From: Rhizobium lusitanum
GTDB lineage: Bacteria; Pseudomonadota; Alphaproteobacteria; Rhizobiales; Rhizobiaceae
Assembly: GCF_014189535.1 (NCBI RefSeq)
Contig: NZ_CP050308.1
Coordinates: 1-64,000 of the forward strand
Direction of reading: 5' to 3'
DNA length: 64,000 nucleotides
Shown here: in pieces, positions 37,954-47,496 of the stretch
How positions within the stretch are numbered: the first letter of the stretch is position 1
How the letters are laid out: each line of letters starts with the position of its first letter
Program-made: the position numbers and the translations under genes
The notes under the pieces: model-generated
Told to the model about the DNA's origin: nothing
What the model saw: the letters and a program-made list of their open reading frames with translations, nothing else
Databases searched by the model: none

Positions 37954-38910
37954 CTACGCGTCGTTATTCTTGTTGCGGCGAAACAGGCCGAGGATCTTGC
38001 GGCCGGCAGCAACGATGCCAGCGACGACAAGGATCAATCCCTTCTTCAGCGCCAGAAGCGCCACGCCGAAGCTCTTGAAAAAGCCGAGGACGACGGCAAG
38101 GAAACCGAGCTTTGCTGCGATCTTCACGCCGGCACCGGCAGCAATCATGCCCGCCATGCTATAGGCGGCGATCTTGTCGCCGTTGGTGAAATCGGCATAG
38201 CGCTTGCCGCTGTCATACTGCACCGTGTTGATGACGCTGGGAATGGCCGCGTTGATCTCTGGCAACTGCTCGAGCCCAGCGATGAAATCAAGCTCCGTCA
38301 CGCCTTCGCGGCCAAGGACGCGCACGGAATAGTTCAGCGTATGAGGACCGTTCGGATCCTTGCCGAAGATCAGGTCGCGTGCCCAGTGGAGGGCATGGGT
38401 CGCCTTGTCATAATGTGGCGCTTCGGCCCAGCCGACCAGCGTGATCGGATCGTAGCCCGCCTTCTCGCGCTCCGGATTGCTCTCCTGGATCGCATCCTGG
38501 ATCTGCTTCAGCAGCGCTGTGTAATCCGTTGAGGCGGCATCGTCGTCGGAGACATGGCCGCTGCCGTCATAATCGATCACCGCGCCCCAGGAGTGCGGAT
38601 CGATCGGCGGATACTTCGCCGGGAAGATCATGCCAAACGTGTTGCTGGCGGCGCTATCCGGGTTGCCCCAGAGCTGGACCAGCACCTTCCGCGTATCCTG
38701 CGGATTGAGATAGTAGAACTGATCCGAAACGTTCAGCGTGGCGCTGGCCCCGGCAAGCTTGATCGCTCCCTGCTGGAAGTCGAGTGTCTTGAGCACTGCC
38801 CCCTCTGCGCCTTCAGGCGCATCGGCACCGAACATGTCATGAAAGGATTTTGCCTCGGCCTGCGTTGCGGCCAGTGCGGCGAGAAATGCGATTGCAAGAT
38901 ATTTCTTCAA
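37954..38910 (-). CDS. Exported DUF2167 membrane protein
   Basis: A 318-residue protein with a signal peptide (KKYLAIAFLAALAATQAEAKS) and the DUF2167 core: VLVQLWGNPDSAASNTFGMIFP, then GAVIDYDGSGHVSDDDA, PHYDKATHALHWARDL and LNYSVRVLGREGVTELDFIA. C-terminal hydrophobic segments (AAKLGFLAVVLGFFKSFGVALLALKKGLIL) anchor it. The only N-terminal start that keeps the signal peptide is a TTG, supported by GGAGGT seven bases upstream, so initiation may be rate-limiting. Function unknown. Confidence 0.85.
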   Translation of the reverse strand: MKKYLAIAFLAALAATQAEAKSFHDMFGADAPEGAEGAVLKTLDFQQGAIKLAGASATLNVSDQFYYLNPQDTRKVLVQLWGNPDSAASNTFGMIFPAKYPPIDPHSWGAVIDYDGSGHVSDDDAASTDYTALLKQIQDAIQESNPEREKAGYDPITLVGWAEAPHYDKATHALHWARDLIFGKDPNGPHTLNYSVRVLGREGVTELDFIAGLEQLPEINAAIPSVINTVQYDSGKRYADFTNGDKIAAYSMAGMIAAGAGVKIAAKLGFLAVVLGFFKSFGVALLALKKGLILVVAGIVAAGRKILGLFRRNKNNDA

Positions 38911-38980
38911 GATACTACCTCCGGCTGTCGAGCCAAAAGTAGCGGACTGATGATTTAAATCAATGCTTAGATGGAGATTC

Positions 38981-39604
38981 TTAACTGTCTAAGAAGCTCA
39001 AATTGGGCGATTCCATCGCCTTTTCCAGCATCTTTGCGTATTCGTCCTTCGGCATGTCGATCGCGCCGAATGTCTTCAGGTGCTCGGTGGTGAACTGAGT
39101 GTCGAGGAGGGTGAAGCCGCGATCTCTCAGGCGCTCGACCAGATGCACAAGGCAGATCTTCGAGGCGTCCGTGCGGCGTGAGAACATGCTCTCGCCGAAG
39201 AAGGCCGAACCGAGCGAGACGCCATAGAGCCCTCCGACCAGCATGTCGCCGTCCCACGCCTCGACGGAATGGGCGTGGCCGATATGGTGGAGGGTTGAAT
39301 AGAGCGCTCGGATCGTCTTGTTGATCCAGGTGCTGGGCCGGCCGTTGGTCTGCTCGGCACAGGCGGCGATCACGGCGTCGAAATCCGTGTCGAAGCGGAT
39401 ATCGAAGGGCTTTTGCCGAATAGTCTTCGCAAGGCTTTTCGAAATATGGAAGTTGTCGAGCGGCAAGACGCCGCGCAATTCGGGCTCGACCCAGAAGATT
39501 TCCGGATCATCCGCCGATTCCGCCATCGGGAAGAGCCCGATGGAATAGGCGCGCAGCAGAATCTCCGGAGTAATGCCGGGATTTCTGCCGCGCGGCCGTG
39601 CCAT
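38981..39604 (-). CDS. aat: Leucyl/phenylalanyl-tRNA-protein transferase
   Basis: Adds Leu or Phe to N-terminal Arg or Lys of proteins, marking them for ClpS/ClpAP (N-degron pathway). Length is 207 residues. Motifs: [15 protein letters not shown] at the N-terminus, WWVEP-like [45 protein letters not shown] and [16 protein letters not shown]. It is seven bases downstream of accC and likely in the same unit. Confidence 0.96.
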   Translation of the reverse strand: MARPRGRNPGITPEILLRAYSIGLFPMAESADDPEIFWVEPELRGVLPLDNFHISKSLAKTIRQKPFDIRFDTDFDAVIAACAEQTNGRPSTWINKTIRALYSTLHHIGHAHSVEAWDGDMLVGGLYGVSLGSAFFGESMFSRRTDASKICLVHLVERLRDRGFTLLDTQFTTEHLKTFGAIDMPKDEYAKMLEKAMESPNLSFLDS

Positions 39605-39610
39605 GGGCGC

Positions 39611-40957
39611 TTAGACCGAGGTCTTTGCCAGGTAGTCTTCCAGCCAATGGATATCGTAATCGCCATTGGCGATATCCTGATTGGAAACCAGATCCTGGAA
39701 CAGCGGCAAGGTGGTCTTGATGCCATCGACCACGAATTCATCCAGCGCACGGCGCAGGCGCATCATGCATTCGACGCGGGTGCGGCCGTGCACGATCAGC
39801 TTGCCGATCAGGCTGTCGTAGTAAGGTGGGATCTTGTAGCCCTGATAGGCACCCGAATCGATGCGCACGCCGAGACCGCCGGGCGCATGAAAATGCGTGA
39901 TCGTGCCGGGCGAGGGCACGAAGGTGCGCGCGTCCTCAGCGTTGATGCGGCATTCGATGGCATGACCGTGGAAATGCACTTCGTCCTGCGTCACCGACAG
40001 ACCGCCGCCCGAAGCGACGCGGATCTGTTCGTGCACGAGATCGATGCCGGTGATCGCTTCCGTGACCGGATGCTCCACCTGCAGGCGGGTGTTCATTTCG
40101 ATGAAATAGAACTCGCCGTTTTCGTAGAGGAATTCGACCGTGCCGGCGCCGCGGTATTTCAGCTTCTTCATGGCGTCGGCGCAGATCTGGCCGATCTTCA
40201 TGCGCTGCTCAACGTTGAGCGCCGGTGAGTTGGCTTCTTCCCAGACCTTCTGGTGGCGGCGCTGCAGCGAGCAGTCGCGTTCCCCGAGATGGATAGCATT
40301 GCCTTCGCCATCACCGAACACCTGGATTTCGATATGCCGCGGCTTGCCGAGGTATTTTTCCATGTAGACGGATTCGTTGCCGAAGGCGGCTGCGGCCTCG
40401 GTGCGTGCCGTCGACCAGGCCTCAACAACGTCCGCTTCCGTGCGCGCAACCTTCATGCCACGGCCGCCGCCGCCGGCGGTCGCCTTGATCAGCACGGGAT
40501 AGCCGATTTCCTTGGCCGTCTTCAGCGCTTCCGCCTCGGTCTTCACTTCGCCGTCCGAACCGGGAACGACGGGAATGCCGAGCTTCAGCGCTGTGGTCTT
40601 GGCTGTGATCTTGTCGCCCATGATGCGGATATGGTCCGCAGTTGGGCCGATGAAGGTGATCCCATGCGCATCGAGGATATCGGCGAACTTGGCATTCTCC
40701 GACAGGAACCCATAGCCCGGATGCACGGCGTCGGCGCCGGTGATCTCGCAGGCGGCAACGATCTGATGGATGTTGAGATAGCTGTCGCGAGACGGCGGCG
40801 GGCCGATGCACACGCTTTCATCCGCCAGACGGACATGCATCGCGTCGGCGTCGGCTGTCGAGTGCACGGCAACGGTCGCGATGCCAAGCTCCTTGCAGGC
40901 GCGCAGCACCCGGAGGGCGATCTCTCCGCGATTGGCTATGAGTATCTTCGAAATCAT
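39611..40957 (-). CDS. accC: Acetyl-CoA carboxylase, biotin carboxylase subunit
   Basis: Carboxylates the biotin on AccB in the first step of fatty acid synthesis. Length is 448 residues, normal for the family. ATP-grasp and carboxylase motifs are present: [19 protein letters not shown] at the start, [14 protein letters not shown], and [23 protein letters not shown] 40957 is used; a second ATG two codons upstream is possible. It follows accB by ten bases. Confidence 0.97.
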   Translation of the reverse strand: MISKILIANRGEIALRVLRACKELGIATVAVHSTADADAMHVRLADESVCIGPPPSRDSYLNIHQIVAACEITGADAVHPGYGFLSENAKFADILDAHGITFIGPTADHIRIMGDKITAKTTALKLGIPVVPGSDGEVKTEAEALKTAKEIGYPVLIKATAGGGGRGMKVARTEADVVEAWSTARTEAAAAFGNESVYMEKYLGKPRHIEIQVFGDGEGNAIHLGERDCSLQRRHQKVWEEANSPALNVEQRMKIGQICADAMKKLKYRGAGTVEFLYENGEFYFIEMNTRLQVEHPVTEAITGIDLVHEQIRVASGGGLSVTQDEVHFHGHAIECRINAEDARTFVPSPGTITHFHAPGGLGVRIDSGAYQGYKIPPYYDSLIGKLIVHGRTRVECMMRLRRALDEFVVDGIKTTLPLFQDLVSNQDIANGDYDIHWLEDYLAKTSV

Positions 40958-40967
40958 GGGCATGGGC

Positions 40968-41435
40968 TTACTCGATGACCACCAGGGCTTCGCCGTATTC
41001 GACCGGGCTTCCATCCTTGATGAGGATTTCAGTCACGGTGCCGGACTTGGGCGCGGGAATCTGGTTCATCGTCTTCATCGCTTCGATGATCAACAGCGTC
41101 TGGCCTTCCTTGACGACCGAACCGACCTGGATGAAGGCGGCTGCACCCGGCGCGGACGCCATGTAGACCGTGCCGACCATCGGCGCGCTGATGACGCTAT
41201 CAGGGTTGCGCACCTTGCCGACGGGAGCGGCGGCTGCTGCCGGAGCGCCTGGAGCCGCTACGGCATAAGCCGGGGCTGCGATCGGCGCCTGAACATATTG
41301 CGTCGTGCCGGCGCGGGAAACGCGGATGCGCAAATCTTCCTGCTCGACTTCGATCTCGGTCAGATCGGTTTCATTGAGAATATTGGCGAGGTCGCGGATC
41401 AGCGCCTGGTCGATACCCGTTTTCTTTTCAGCCAT
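40968..41435 (-). CDS. accB: Biotin carboxyl carrier protein
   Basis: A 155-residue carrier with an N-terminal domain, an Ala/Pro-rich flexible linker (about residues 50-73) and a C-terminal biotinyl domain. The biotinylated lysine is Lys121 in [11 protein letters not shown]. It forms the accB-accC pair, with aroQ upstream in the same direction at 24 bases. Confidence 0.97.
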   Translation of the reverse strand: MAEKKTGIDQALIRDLANILNETDLTEIEVEQEDLRIRVSRAGTTQYVQAPIAAPAYAVAAPGAPAAAAAPVGKVRNPDSVISAPMVGTVYMASAPGAAAFIQVGSVVKEGQTLLIIEAMKTMNQIPAPKSGTVTEILIKDGSPVEYGEALVVIE

Positions 41436-41459
41436 GGATTTTGTGCCCTGTAATTCTTG

Positions 41460-41897
41460 CTATTGCGTGATGGATTTCAGCGCGTGCAGCGCCAGGATGT
41501 AACTATAAGGCCCGAAACCGCAGATCATTCCCTTGGCGGCGGGCGCGATCATTGATTTGTGCCGGAATTCTTCGCGTGCGTGGATGTTGGAGATATGGAC
41601 CTCCACCACCGGAACCGAAATGGCGCGGATCGCATCGTGAAGCGCGATCGACGTGTGGCCATAGGCCCCGGGATTAATCGCGACGCCGGCGGCAGTATCG
41701 CAGGCTTCGTGCATCCAATCGACCAGCACGCCTTCATGATTGCTCTGACGGAAATCGATGACGAAGCCCAGGCTTTCGCCCACGGACTTACAATCGGCTT
41801 CGATATCCTTGAGGGTCTTGCCGCCATAGATGCCCGGCTCGCGCTTGCCAAGGGCATTCAAATTGGGTCCGTTCAGGACGAAAATTGTTTGCGCCAT
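41460..41897 (-). CDS. aroQ: Type II 3-dehydroquinate dehydratase
   Basis: Third step of the shikimate pathway (3-dehydroquinate to 3-dehydroshikimate). Length is 145 residues. Signature NGPNLNALGKREPGIYG, with the catalytic Tyr in GIYG, and SNHEGVLVDWMHEA, INPGAYGHTSIALHDAI and VEVHISNIHAREEFR. ATG 41897 gives the family-typical N-terminus. It heads an aroQ-accB-accC-aat arrangement. Confidence 0.96.
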   Translation of the reverse strand: MAQTIFVLNGPNLNALGKREPGIYGGKTLKDIEADCKSVGESLGFVIDFRQSNHEGVLVDWMHEACDTAAGVAINPGAYGHTSIALHDAIRAISVPVVEVHISNIHAREEFRHKSMIAPAAKGMICGFGPYSYILALHALKSITQ

Positions 41898-42109
41898 CAG
41901 AGGTTCCGTCAATGTGCAGCGCAACCTATAGACTCCCGAAGGCCTATAGGAAAGCCCCCAGATAAGAGCGCGCGCATGTCTGGTGTGGAAACGCCCCGAT
42001 TTTGGCTATTTTACGCTCAATTCGGAAGCGGTTCTATTCTTGAAAGGCCCGCGCGCCTTTCCGAGGACTGCCTGCCTGGCGGCCGCGCGGGGTCGTCAGG
42101 TGCTTTAAT

Positions 42110-42877
42110 TCAGCAGGTGGTCTTACCGCAACTGCGGACATTGGCGATCTTCTGCTGAATGGCCTCCAGGCCTATGGCGCCCGAGATCGTCTCGTTGCCG
42201 ATGATATAGGCCGGCGTGCCGGTGACGTTGAGATCGGTGGCGAGCTGGTAGGTGGCCTTGACCGAATCGGTGTTCGGGCTCTTGGCCATCTCGGCACGGA
42301 TCGCCGCTTCCTTAACGCCGAGCGAGCTTGCGACCTCGATGGCGCTATCTTCAGAGGCGCGACCGTCGCTGCCGAGCAGCGCACGATGGAAGGCGGCGTA
42401 TTTTTCAGGCGCCAGCTTGCGGAAAGCATCGGAAACCCTTGATGCGGCAATCGAATCCGGTCCCAGAATCGGGAATTCCTTCAGCACGAAACGCACATTC
42501 GTGTCCTGCTTCAGCAACGTCTCCATATCGCCGAGCGCATGGCGGCAATAGGTGCAGTTATAGTCGAAGAACTCGACGACGGTGATGTCGCCCTTCGGAT
42601 TACCGAGCGAGATATCGTTCTTGGAATTGAAAATGGCGTCCTTGTTCTGGGTGACTGTCTGGCTCGACTGGGCAAGGCGCGCTGCGTCCTGCTTCTTCTC
42701 AAGCGCGGCCTGCGCATCCAGCAAGACTTCCGGGTGCTCGACGAGATATTCCTTGATGAACTCCCCGAACTCCTTCTTCTGCTGATCATCCAGGGCGGCT
42801 GCGGGCTGGACGAAGGCAAGCGATGCGGCAATGGCGACCGCCGAAACCGTCAGCAGGGTTTTGGAAAAAAGGGTCAT
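42110..42877 (-). CDS. DsbA-like thiol oxidoreductase (Com1/ScsC-like)
   Basis: A 255-residue periplasmic thioredoxin-fold protein. Signal peptide residues 1-29 (AVAIAASLAFVQPAAA), a helical N-terminal extension, then ITVVEFFDYNCTYCRHALGD with the redox CxxC as CTYC (Cys108, Cys111). The cis-Pro region is VTGTPAYIIG. A second Cys pair near the C-terminus (RSCGKTTC) is unusual. It resembles the DsbA/Com1 subfamily with N-terminal extension and may act as an oxidase or isomerase. Separated from aroQ by about 210 bases with no gene. Confidence 0.85.
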   Translation of the reverse strand: MTLFSKTLLTVSAVAIAASLAFVQPAAALDDQQKKEFGEFIKEYLVEHPEVLLDAQAALEKKQDAARLAQSSQTVTQNKDAIFNSKNDISLGNPKGDITVVEFFDYNCTYCRHALGDMETLLKQDTNVRFVLKEFPILGPDSIAASRVSDAFRKLAPEKYAAFHRALLGSDGRASEDSAIEVASSLGVKEAAIRAEMAKSPNTDSVKATYQLATDLNVTGTPAYIIGNETISGAIGLEAIQQKIANVRSCGKTTC

Positions 42878-43071
42878 TGGGTCCTCGTTTGAGTCGATGC
42901 TAAGACTTCATCGTCGGGTCGACATAGCACCGCCCGGTTAAAATCCGCAAATAGGTATCGGCAATTTACGGTGCATGCTTATTTCCAGAAACAGGAATTT
43001 TCACGGCGAAGCCGCAATCGCGGGATTGTGAACAGGCCGATATTGCGGCAATTGTCACACGCCAATCCGAT

Positions 43072-44247
43072 ATGAAGAGAGAATTGACCTTGTTTTCCCT
43101 ATCCAAACGCAGCGATGTCGAACCCTTCCATGCCATGGACGTGCTGGCGGAGGCGACGCGGAGACGGCAGGCGGGGCATGCAGTCATCTCCATGGCCGTC
43201 GGCCAGCCGTCACACCCGACGCCCCAGGCAGCGCTTGAGGCAGCACGCACGGCGCTCGATCATGGCCGTATCGGCTATACCGATGCGCTCGGCACGTTGG
43301 CGCTGAAGCAGGCTCTTGCCGGCCATTACCAGGCCCGGCATGGGCTGGAGATCGACCCAGCACGGATCGCCATCACCACCGGCTCGTCGGCCGGCTTCAA
43401 TCTCGCCTTCCTGACGCTATTTGATCCCGGCGATAGTGTGGCAATCGCTCGGCCGGGCTACCCGGCCTATCGCAACATTCTTGCCGCCCTCGGGCTTGAT
43501 GTCGTCGAGGTGCCTGTTACGGCGGAAACACAATTCACGCTGACGCCGGAAAGCCTGGAGGCTGCACAAGTTGCCAGCGGCAAGCGGTTGAAAGGTGTGT
43601 TGCTCGCAAGCCCAGCCAATCCAACCGGCACGGTGACGGGCAGGGCGGCGCTGAAGGCACTTGCCGACTATTGCGCCGATCGCTCGATCGCTTTCATTTC
43701 CGACGAGATCTATCACGGATTGACCTTCGTCGGTGAGGAGACGAGCGCTCTGGAACTGACCGACGAGGCGATCGTCATCAACTCCTTCTCGAAATATTAT
43801 TGCATGACCGGCTGGCGCATCGGCTGGATGGTGCTGCCGGAGCGGCTGGTGCGCCCGATCGAGCGCGTCGCCCAGAGCCTTTATATTTCCGCGCCGGAGC
43901 TTTCTCAGATTGCCGCGGCAGCAGCACTTGGGGCAGGGGCTGAGCTGGATACCTATCGCGAAAGCTATCGTCGGAACCGCGATTTCCTGATGCAACGCCT
44001 GCCCGAAATCGGCTTCTCCATCGCCTCTCCGATGGACGGCGCTTTTTACGCCTATCTCGATGTGACGAGATTCACCAACGACAGCATGGCCTTCGCGCGC
44101 AAGATGCTGGCAGACATCAACGTCGCCGCCACGCCCGGCCTCGACTTCGATCCGATCGAGGGACATCGTGCGATGCGCATGTCCTATGCGGGTTCGAATG
44201 CGGAAATCGAGGAAGCCGTGACGCGCATGGCCGACTGGCTGAAATAG
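43072..44247 (+). CDS. PLP-dependent aminotransferase, class I/II
   Basis: A 391-residue fold-type I aminotransferase. The PLP lysine is Lys241 in INSFSKYYCMTGWRIGWM, and LLASPANPTGTVTGRAALKALADYC, FISDEIYHGLTF and MRMSYAGSNAEIEEAV are family marks. Aspartate or another amino-acid substrate is plausible; neighbours do not settle it. The ATG at 43072 is preferred. It is divergent from the DsbA-like gene. Confidence 0.88.
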   Translation: MKRELTLFSLSKRSDVEPFHAMDVLAEATRRRQAGHAVISMAVGQPSHPTPQAALEAARTALDHGRIGYTDALGTLALKQALAGHYQARHGLEIDPARIAITTGSSAGFNLAFLTLFDPGDSVAIARPGYPAYRNILAALGLDVVEVPVTAETQFTLTPESLEAAQVASGKRLKGVLLASPANPTGTVTGRAALKALADYCADRSIAFISDEIYHGLTFVGEETSALELTDEAIVINSFSKYYCMTGWRIGWMVLPERLVRPIERVAQSLYISAPELSQIAAAAALGAGAELDTYRESYRRNRDFLMQRLPEIGFSIASPMDGAFYAYLDVTRFTNDSMAFARKMLADINVAATPGLDFDPIEGHRAMRMSYAGSNAEIEEAVTRMADWLK

Positions 44248-44343
44248 AATCTTATATCAGCGACTTGCGGCGGATTTTGAAGGTATTTTAGGAGGCTCTT
44301 GAATCAAACTGTGAAGAGCGGGAGGCCCGCCAATCGGGCCGCC

Positions 44344-44373
44344 CCGCCCTTCGACAAGCCCAGGGTGAGGCGG
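44344..44373 (-). repeat. REP-like palindrome, copy A
   Basis: CCGCCCTTCGACAAGCCCAG and the ten following bases form an imperfect hairpin. Its reverse complement matches copy B (core CTCACCCTGRGCTTGTCGAA). Confidence 0.6.
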
Positions 44374-44476
44374 AGAGTGTTCTGGCCTGTCCAAAATGAG
44401 CTTCACTTCCAAGCTTGAAGATCAGCAGTCACCCGAGCTTGTAGGTTAACTCGTCGCCCTCAGCTTGTAGGGCTAA

Positions 44477-44507
44477 CCCTCACCCTGAGCTTGTCGAAGG
44501 GCGAGGG
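44477..44507 (+). repeat. REP-like palindrome, copy B
   Basis: Outer CCCTC/GAGGG and inner CCCT/AGGG stems around GAGCTTGTCGA form a hairpin. It is in inverse orientation to copy A, about 100 bases away. Confidence 0.6.
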
Positions 44508-44559
44508 TGGATTTGGGAAAAGAAGAGCCCGCCGCAGTACTCTCATAGCACTTCAAAAC

Positions 44560-44593
44560 AAAAAACCGGCCGTGTCACCACGGCCGGTTTTTT
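44560..44593 (-). terminator. Terminator of rne
   Basis: Perfect 15-base arms AAAAAACCGGCCGTG and CACGGCCGGTTTTTT around TCAC. Both strands end in a T-run, so it can terminate rne and the opposite strand. It lies 23 bases past the rne stop. Confidence 0.9.
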
Positions 44594-44616
44594 CAATTTT
44601 TTCCGAACAGCAGAGT

Positions 44617-47496
44617 TCAGAAGAACCCGCGGCGCTGCCACCAGCCAGCCTTCTTCGGCTTGCCGTCGCTATCGGTGGCCTCGTTCGTGCGGGTGGATTT
44701 GACCACCGGCTCGGAGGAGGCGACATTCGATTCGCGGTTGGCGCGTGCCGGCTTGGCCGCTTCGGGCTCGGCTGCCACGACCGGTTCGGCCGGGGTATCG
44801 AGATCGACTGCGATTTCGGCAACAGTTTCGGCTTCGGCGTCAACCACAGGGGCTGCTTCGACAACCGGTGTTTCCACAGGCGATGCTTCCGCCTTCGGCT
44901 TGCGACGGCTGCGGCTCTTGGCGGGCTTTACATCTTCGGCGACGATGGACGCCGTCTCGACAGCGGCCATGGCCGGCTGGCTTTCGACGGCGGCTTCGCC
45001 TTCGGCAATAACAATCTCGGCGACAGTTACAGCGACATCATTTTCGCCGTCTTCCTCACCGTCAGCGCCTTCATCGGAGCCGGATTCCTCACCGGCAGCC
45101 AATTCATTGCCTTCGCCTTCGCCATCACGATTTCGGCGACCGCCGCGCTTGCCGCGACGGCGGCGCTTACGCTTCTGCTGGGCGTCATCGTCATCGCTGC
45201 CGGAAACGGCCGAGACTTCACTGTTCTCGTTGCTATCGTCCTCGTCGCCTTCGTCTCCATCCTCATCGCCGTCTTCGGCGGAGGTGTCCCCAGGCTGGGA
45301 GGCTGTCTGGACATCGCTGCCGCGACCACGACGACGGCGGCGACGCTTGCGCTTGCGGTTGCCATCATTGCTCTCGGAAGAACGGGCAACAGGCTGCTGC
45401 TCGACGCTGGCTGCCTTTTCTTCCAGTTCTTCTTCTTCGTCCTCATCGGCCTCGATGACGATATCGTCGTCATCATCCTCCGGAATGGCGGCGAAGTTGA
45501 ACAGGGTTTCGATCTTCACCGGATTTTCCACCGGCTCGCCACGGTCGATGGCAAAGTGCTGCGCACCGACGGTGCTATCAGCGCCAATGATGATGGTGAC
45601 ACCGAAGCGGCTCTCATAATCGACGATCGTCTGACGCTTATGGTTGAGCAGATAGAGCGCGATCTCAGGCGTCGTGCGGACGGTGATGTCGTGCGTCGTG
45701 TTCTTGAGCAGATACTCTTCGACCCCGCGCAGAACATGCAGCGCGACCGAGGACTGCGAGCGTACGTGGCCGGTGCCACTGCAATGCGAGCAGACCTGCG
45801 TGGTGCTTTCCAGCACGGATGCGCGGATGCGTTGGCGCGACATTTCCAGAAGACCGAAATGCGAGATGCGGCCGACCTGGATGCGGGCGCGGTCGTTTTT
45901 CAGGCATTCCTTCAGCTTCTTCTCGACAGCGCGATTGTTGCGCTTCTCTTCCATGTCGATGAAGTCGATGACAACAAGGCCTGCAAGGTCGCGCAAGCGA
46001 AGCTGACGTGCCACTTCGTCGGCGGCTTCGAGGTTGGTCTGAAGCGCGGTATCTTCGATCGAATGTTCGCGTGTCGAGCGGCCGGAGTTGACGTCGATCG
46101 AAACCAGAGCTTCCGTCTGGGTCATGATCAGGTAGCCACCGGACTTCAGCGTGACCTGCGGCTGCAGCATGCGGTCGAGCTGCGCCTCGATGCCGGAACG
46201 CGCGAAGATCGGGTGGATGTCGCGATAGGGCTGAACCACCTTGGCATGGCTCGGCATCAGCATCTTCATGAAGTCTTTCGCTTCACGATAGCCTTCCTCG
46301 CCGGAGACGATGACTTCGCTGATGTCCTTGTTGTAGAGGTCGCGGATCGAGCGCTTGATCAGGCTGCCTTCTTCATAGACGAGGCAGGGAGCGGTCGAAG
46401 CGAGCGTCAGCGTACGGACGTTTTCCCACAGGCGCATCAGATATTCGAAGTCGCGCTTGACCTCGACCTTGGTGCGGTTGGCGCCGGCGGTACGCAGGAT
46501 GACGCCCATGCCCAACGGCACTTCGAGCATCTTTGCGATTTCCTTGAGGCGCTTGCGGTCCTGCGGATTGGTGATCTTACGAGAAATGCCGCCGCCGCGT
46601 GCCGTGTTCGGCATCAAAACCGAATAGCGGCCGGCAAGCGAGAGATAGGTGGTGAGAGCAGCGCCCTTGTTGCCGCGCTCTTCCTTGGCAACCTGCACCA
46701 GCAGGATCTGCCGGCGCTTGATGACTTCCTGGATGCGATACTGCTTGCGCGGCTTGCGCTGCACGCGGTCCGGAACCTCTTCCATGGCGTCTTCGGCACC
46801 GACGGATTCGATCACTTCCTCTTCATGGTCGTGATCATCATCGTCGTCATCGTCGTGACGGCGCTTGGAAACGTCTACATCTTCGGAGATTGAGTCGGTT
46901 TCGACCATCGCGGCCATTTCGCCGGAGGGGCCTTCCTCGTCTTCGCCGGGTGCGTCGACCTTTGCCTCGGCAACGGGCGTTTCGTCGGCAGGAGCTTCCG
47001 CGACCACCTTCTTGCGGCTGCGGCGCGGCTTGGCCTTCTTGACCGGTGCTTCGGCTTCAGCGGCGGGAGCGGCTACCTCGAGGGCAGGGGCTTCTTCCGC
47101 AGCGGCGGCTGTAGCTTCGTCGTTCTGGACGATGCCGATGTCAGGCTGATCCTGCTGCGAAAGATCGAGCGCCGTTTCGACATGCTCGACATCGTCATCG
47201 CGGCGATGCTCTTCGGCTTCCGCCCTCAATAGCGCCTGCCGGTCGGCGAGCGGGATCTGGTAGTAGTCAGGATGGATTTCAGCGAAGGCCAGGAAGCCGT
47301 GCCGGTTGCCGCCGTAGTCAACGAAGGCTGCCTGTAGCGAGGGTTCTACCCTGGTTACCTTGGCGAGATAGATGTTGCCGCGGATTTGCTTCTTGTGCTG
47401 TGATTCGAAGTCAAATTCTTCTATGCGGTTCCCGCGAACGACAACGACGCGCGTCTCTTCCTCGTGAGACGCGTCGATAAGCATTTTGTCTGCCAT
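44617..47496 (-). CDS. rne: Ribonuclease E/G family endoribonuclease
   Basis: Essential endoribonuclease initiating mRNA decay and rRNA processing, 959 residues. The S1 domain starts at KKQIRGNIYLAKVTRVEPSLQAAFVDYGG but is interrupted by an acidic/basic low-complexity insertion at about residues 85-250, then resumes at QILLVQVAKEERGNKGAAL. The DNase I-like catalytic region includes GYLIMTQTEALVSIDVNSG, and the zinc link is CSHCSGTG. The C-terminal third is disordered, with runs of acidic residues and Arg/Lys blocks, the usual degradosome scaffold. ATG 47496 is chosen. It is followed by a strong terminator. Confidence 0.96.
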   Translation of the reverse strand: MADKMLIDASHEEETRVVVVRGNRIEEFDFESQHKKQIRGNIYLAKVTRVEPSLQAAFVDYGGNRHGFLAFAEIHPDYYQIPLADRQALLRAEAEEHRRDDDVEHVETALDLSQQDQPDIGIVQNDEATAAAAEEAPALEVAAPAAEAEAPVKKAKPRRSRKKVVAEAPADETPVAEAKVDAPGEDEEGPSGEMAAMVETDSISEDVDVSKRRHDDDDDDDHDHEEEVIESVGAEDAMEEVPDRVQRKPRKQYRIQEVIKRRQILLVQVAKEERGNKGAALTTYLSLAGRYSVLMPNTARGGGISRKITNPQDRKRLKEIAKMLEVPLGMGVILRTAGANRTKVEVKRDFEYLMRLWENVRTLTLASTAPCLVYEEGSLIKRSIRDLYNKDISEVIVSGEEGYREAKDFMKMLMPSHAKVVQPYRDIHPIFARSGIEAQLDRMLQPQVTLKSGGYLIMTQTEALVSIDVNSGRSTREHSIEDTALQTNLEAADEVARQLRLRDLAGLVVIDFIDMEEKRNNRAVEKKLKECLKNDRARIQVGRISHFGLLEMSRQRIRASVLESTTQVCSHCSGTGHVRSQSSVALHVLRGVEEYLLKNTTHDITVRTTPEIALYLLNHKRQTIVDYESRFGVTIIIGADSTVGAQHFAIDRGEPVENPVKIETLFNFAAIPEDDDDDIVIEADEDEEEELEEKAASVEQQPVARSSESNDGNRKRKRRRRRRGRGSDVQTASQPGDTSAEDGDEDGDEGDEDDSNENSEVSAVSGSDDDDAQQKRKRRRRGKRGGRRNRDGEGEGNELAAGEESGSDEGADGEEDGENDVAVTVAEIVIAEGEAAVESQPAMAAVETASIVAEDVKPAKSRSRRKPKAEASPVETPVVEAAPVVDAEAETVAEIAVDLDTPAEPVVAAEPEAAKPARANRESNVASSEPVVKSTRTNEATDSDGKPKKAGWWQRRGFF

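Larger units (their letters stand above)
44248..44559. other. Intergenic region with REP-like palindromes
   Basis: About 310 bases between the aminotransferase and the rne terminator. No gene; it holds two inverted copies of a REP-like palindrome and further degenerate AGCTTGTAG copies (44435-44472). Confidence 0.6.

Noticed and set aside
44491..46893. 800-codon plus-strand open frame with hydrophobic stretches
   Set aside because: It is antisense to rne. The apparent membrane segments come from complementing the Asp/Glu and Lys/Arg runs of RNase E.
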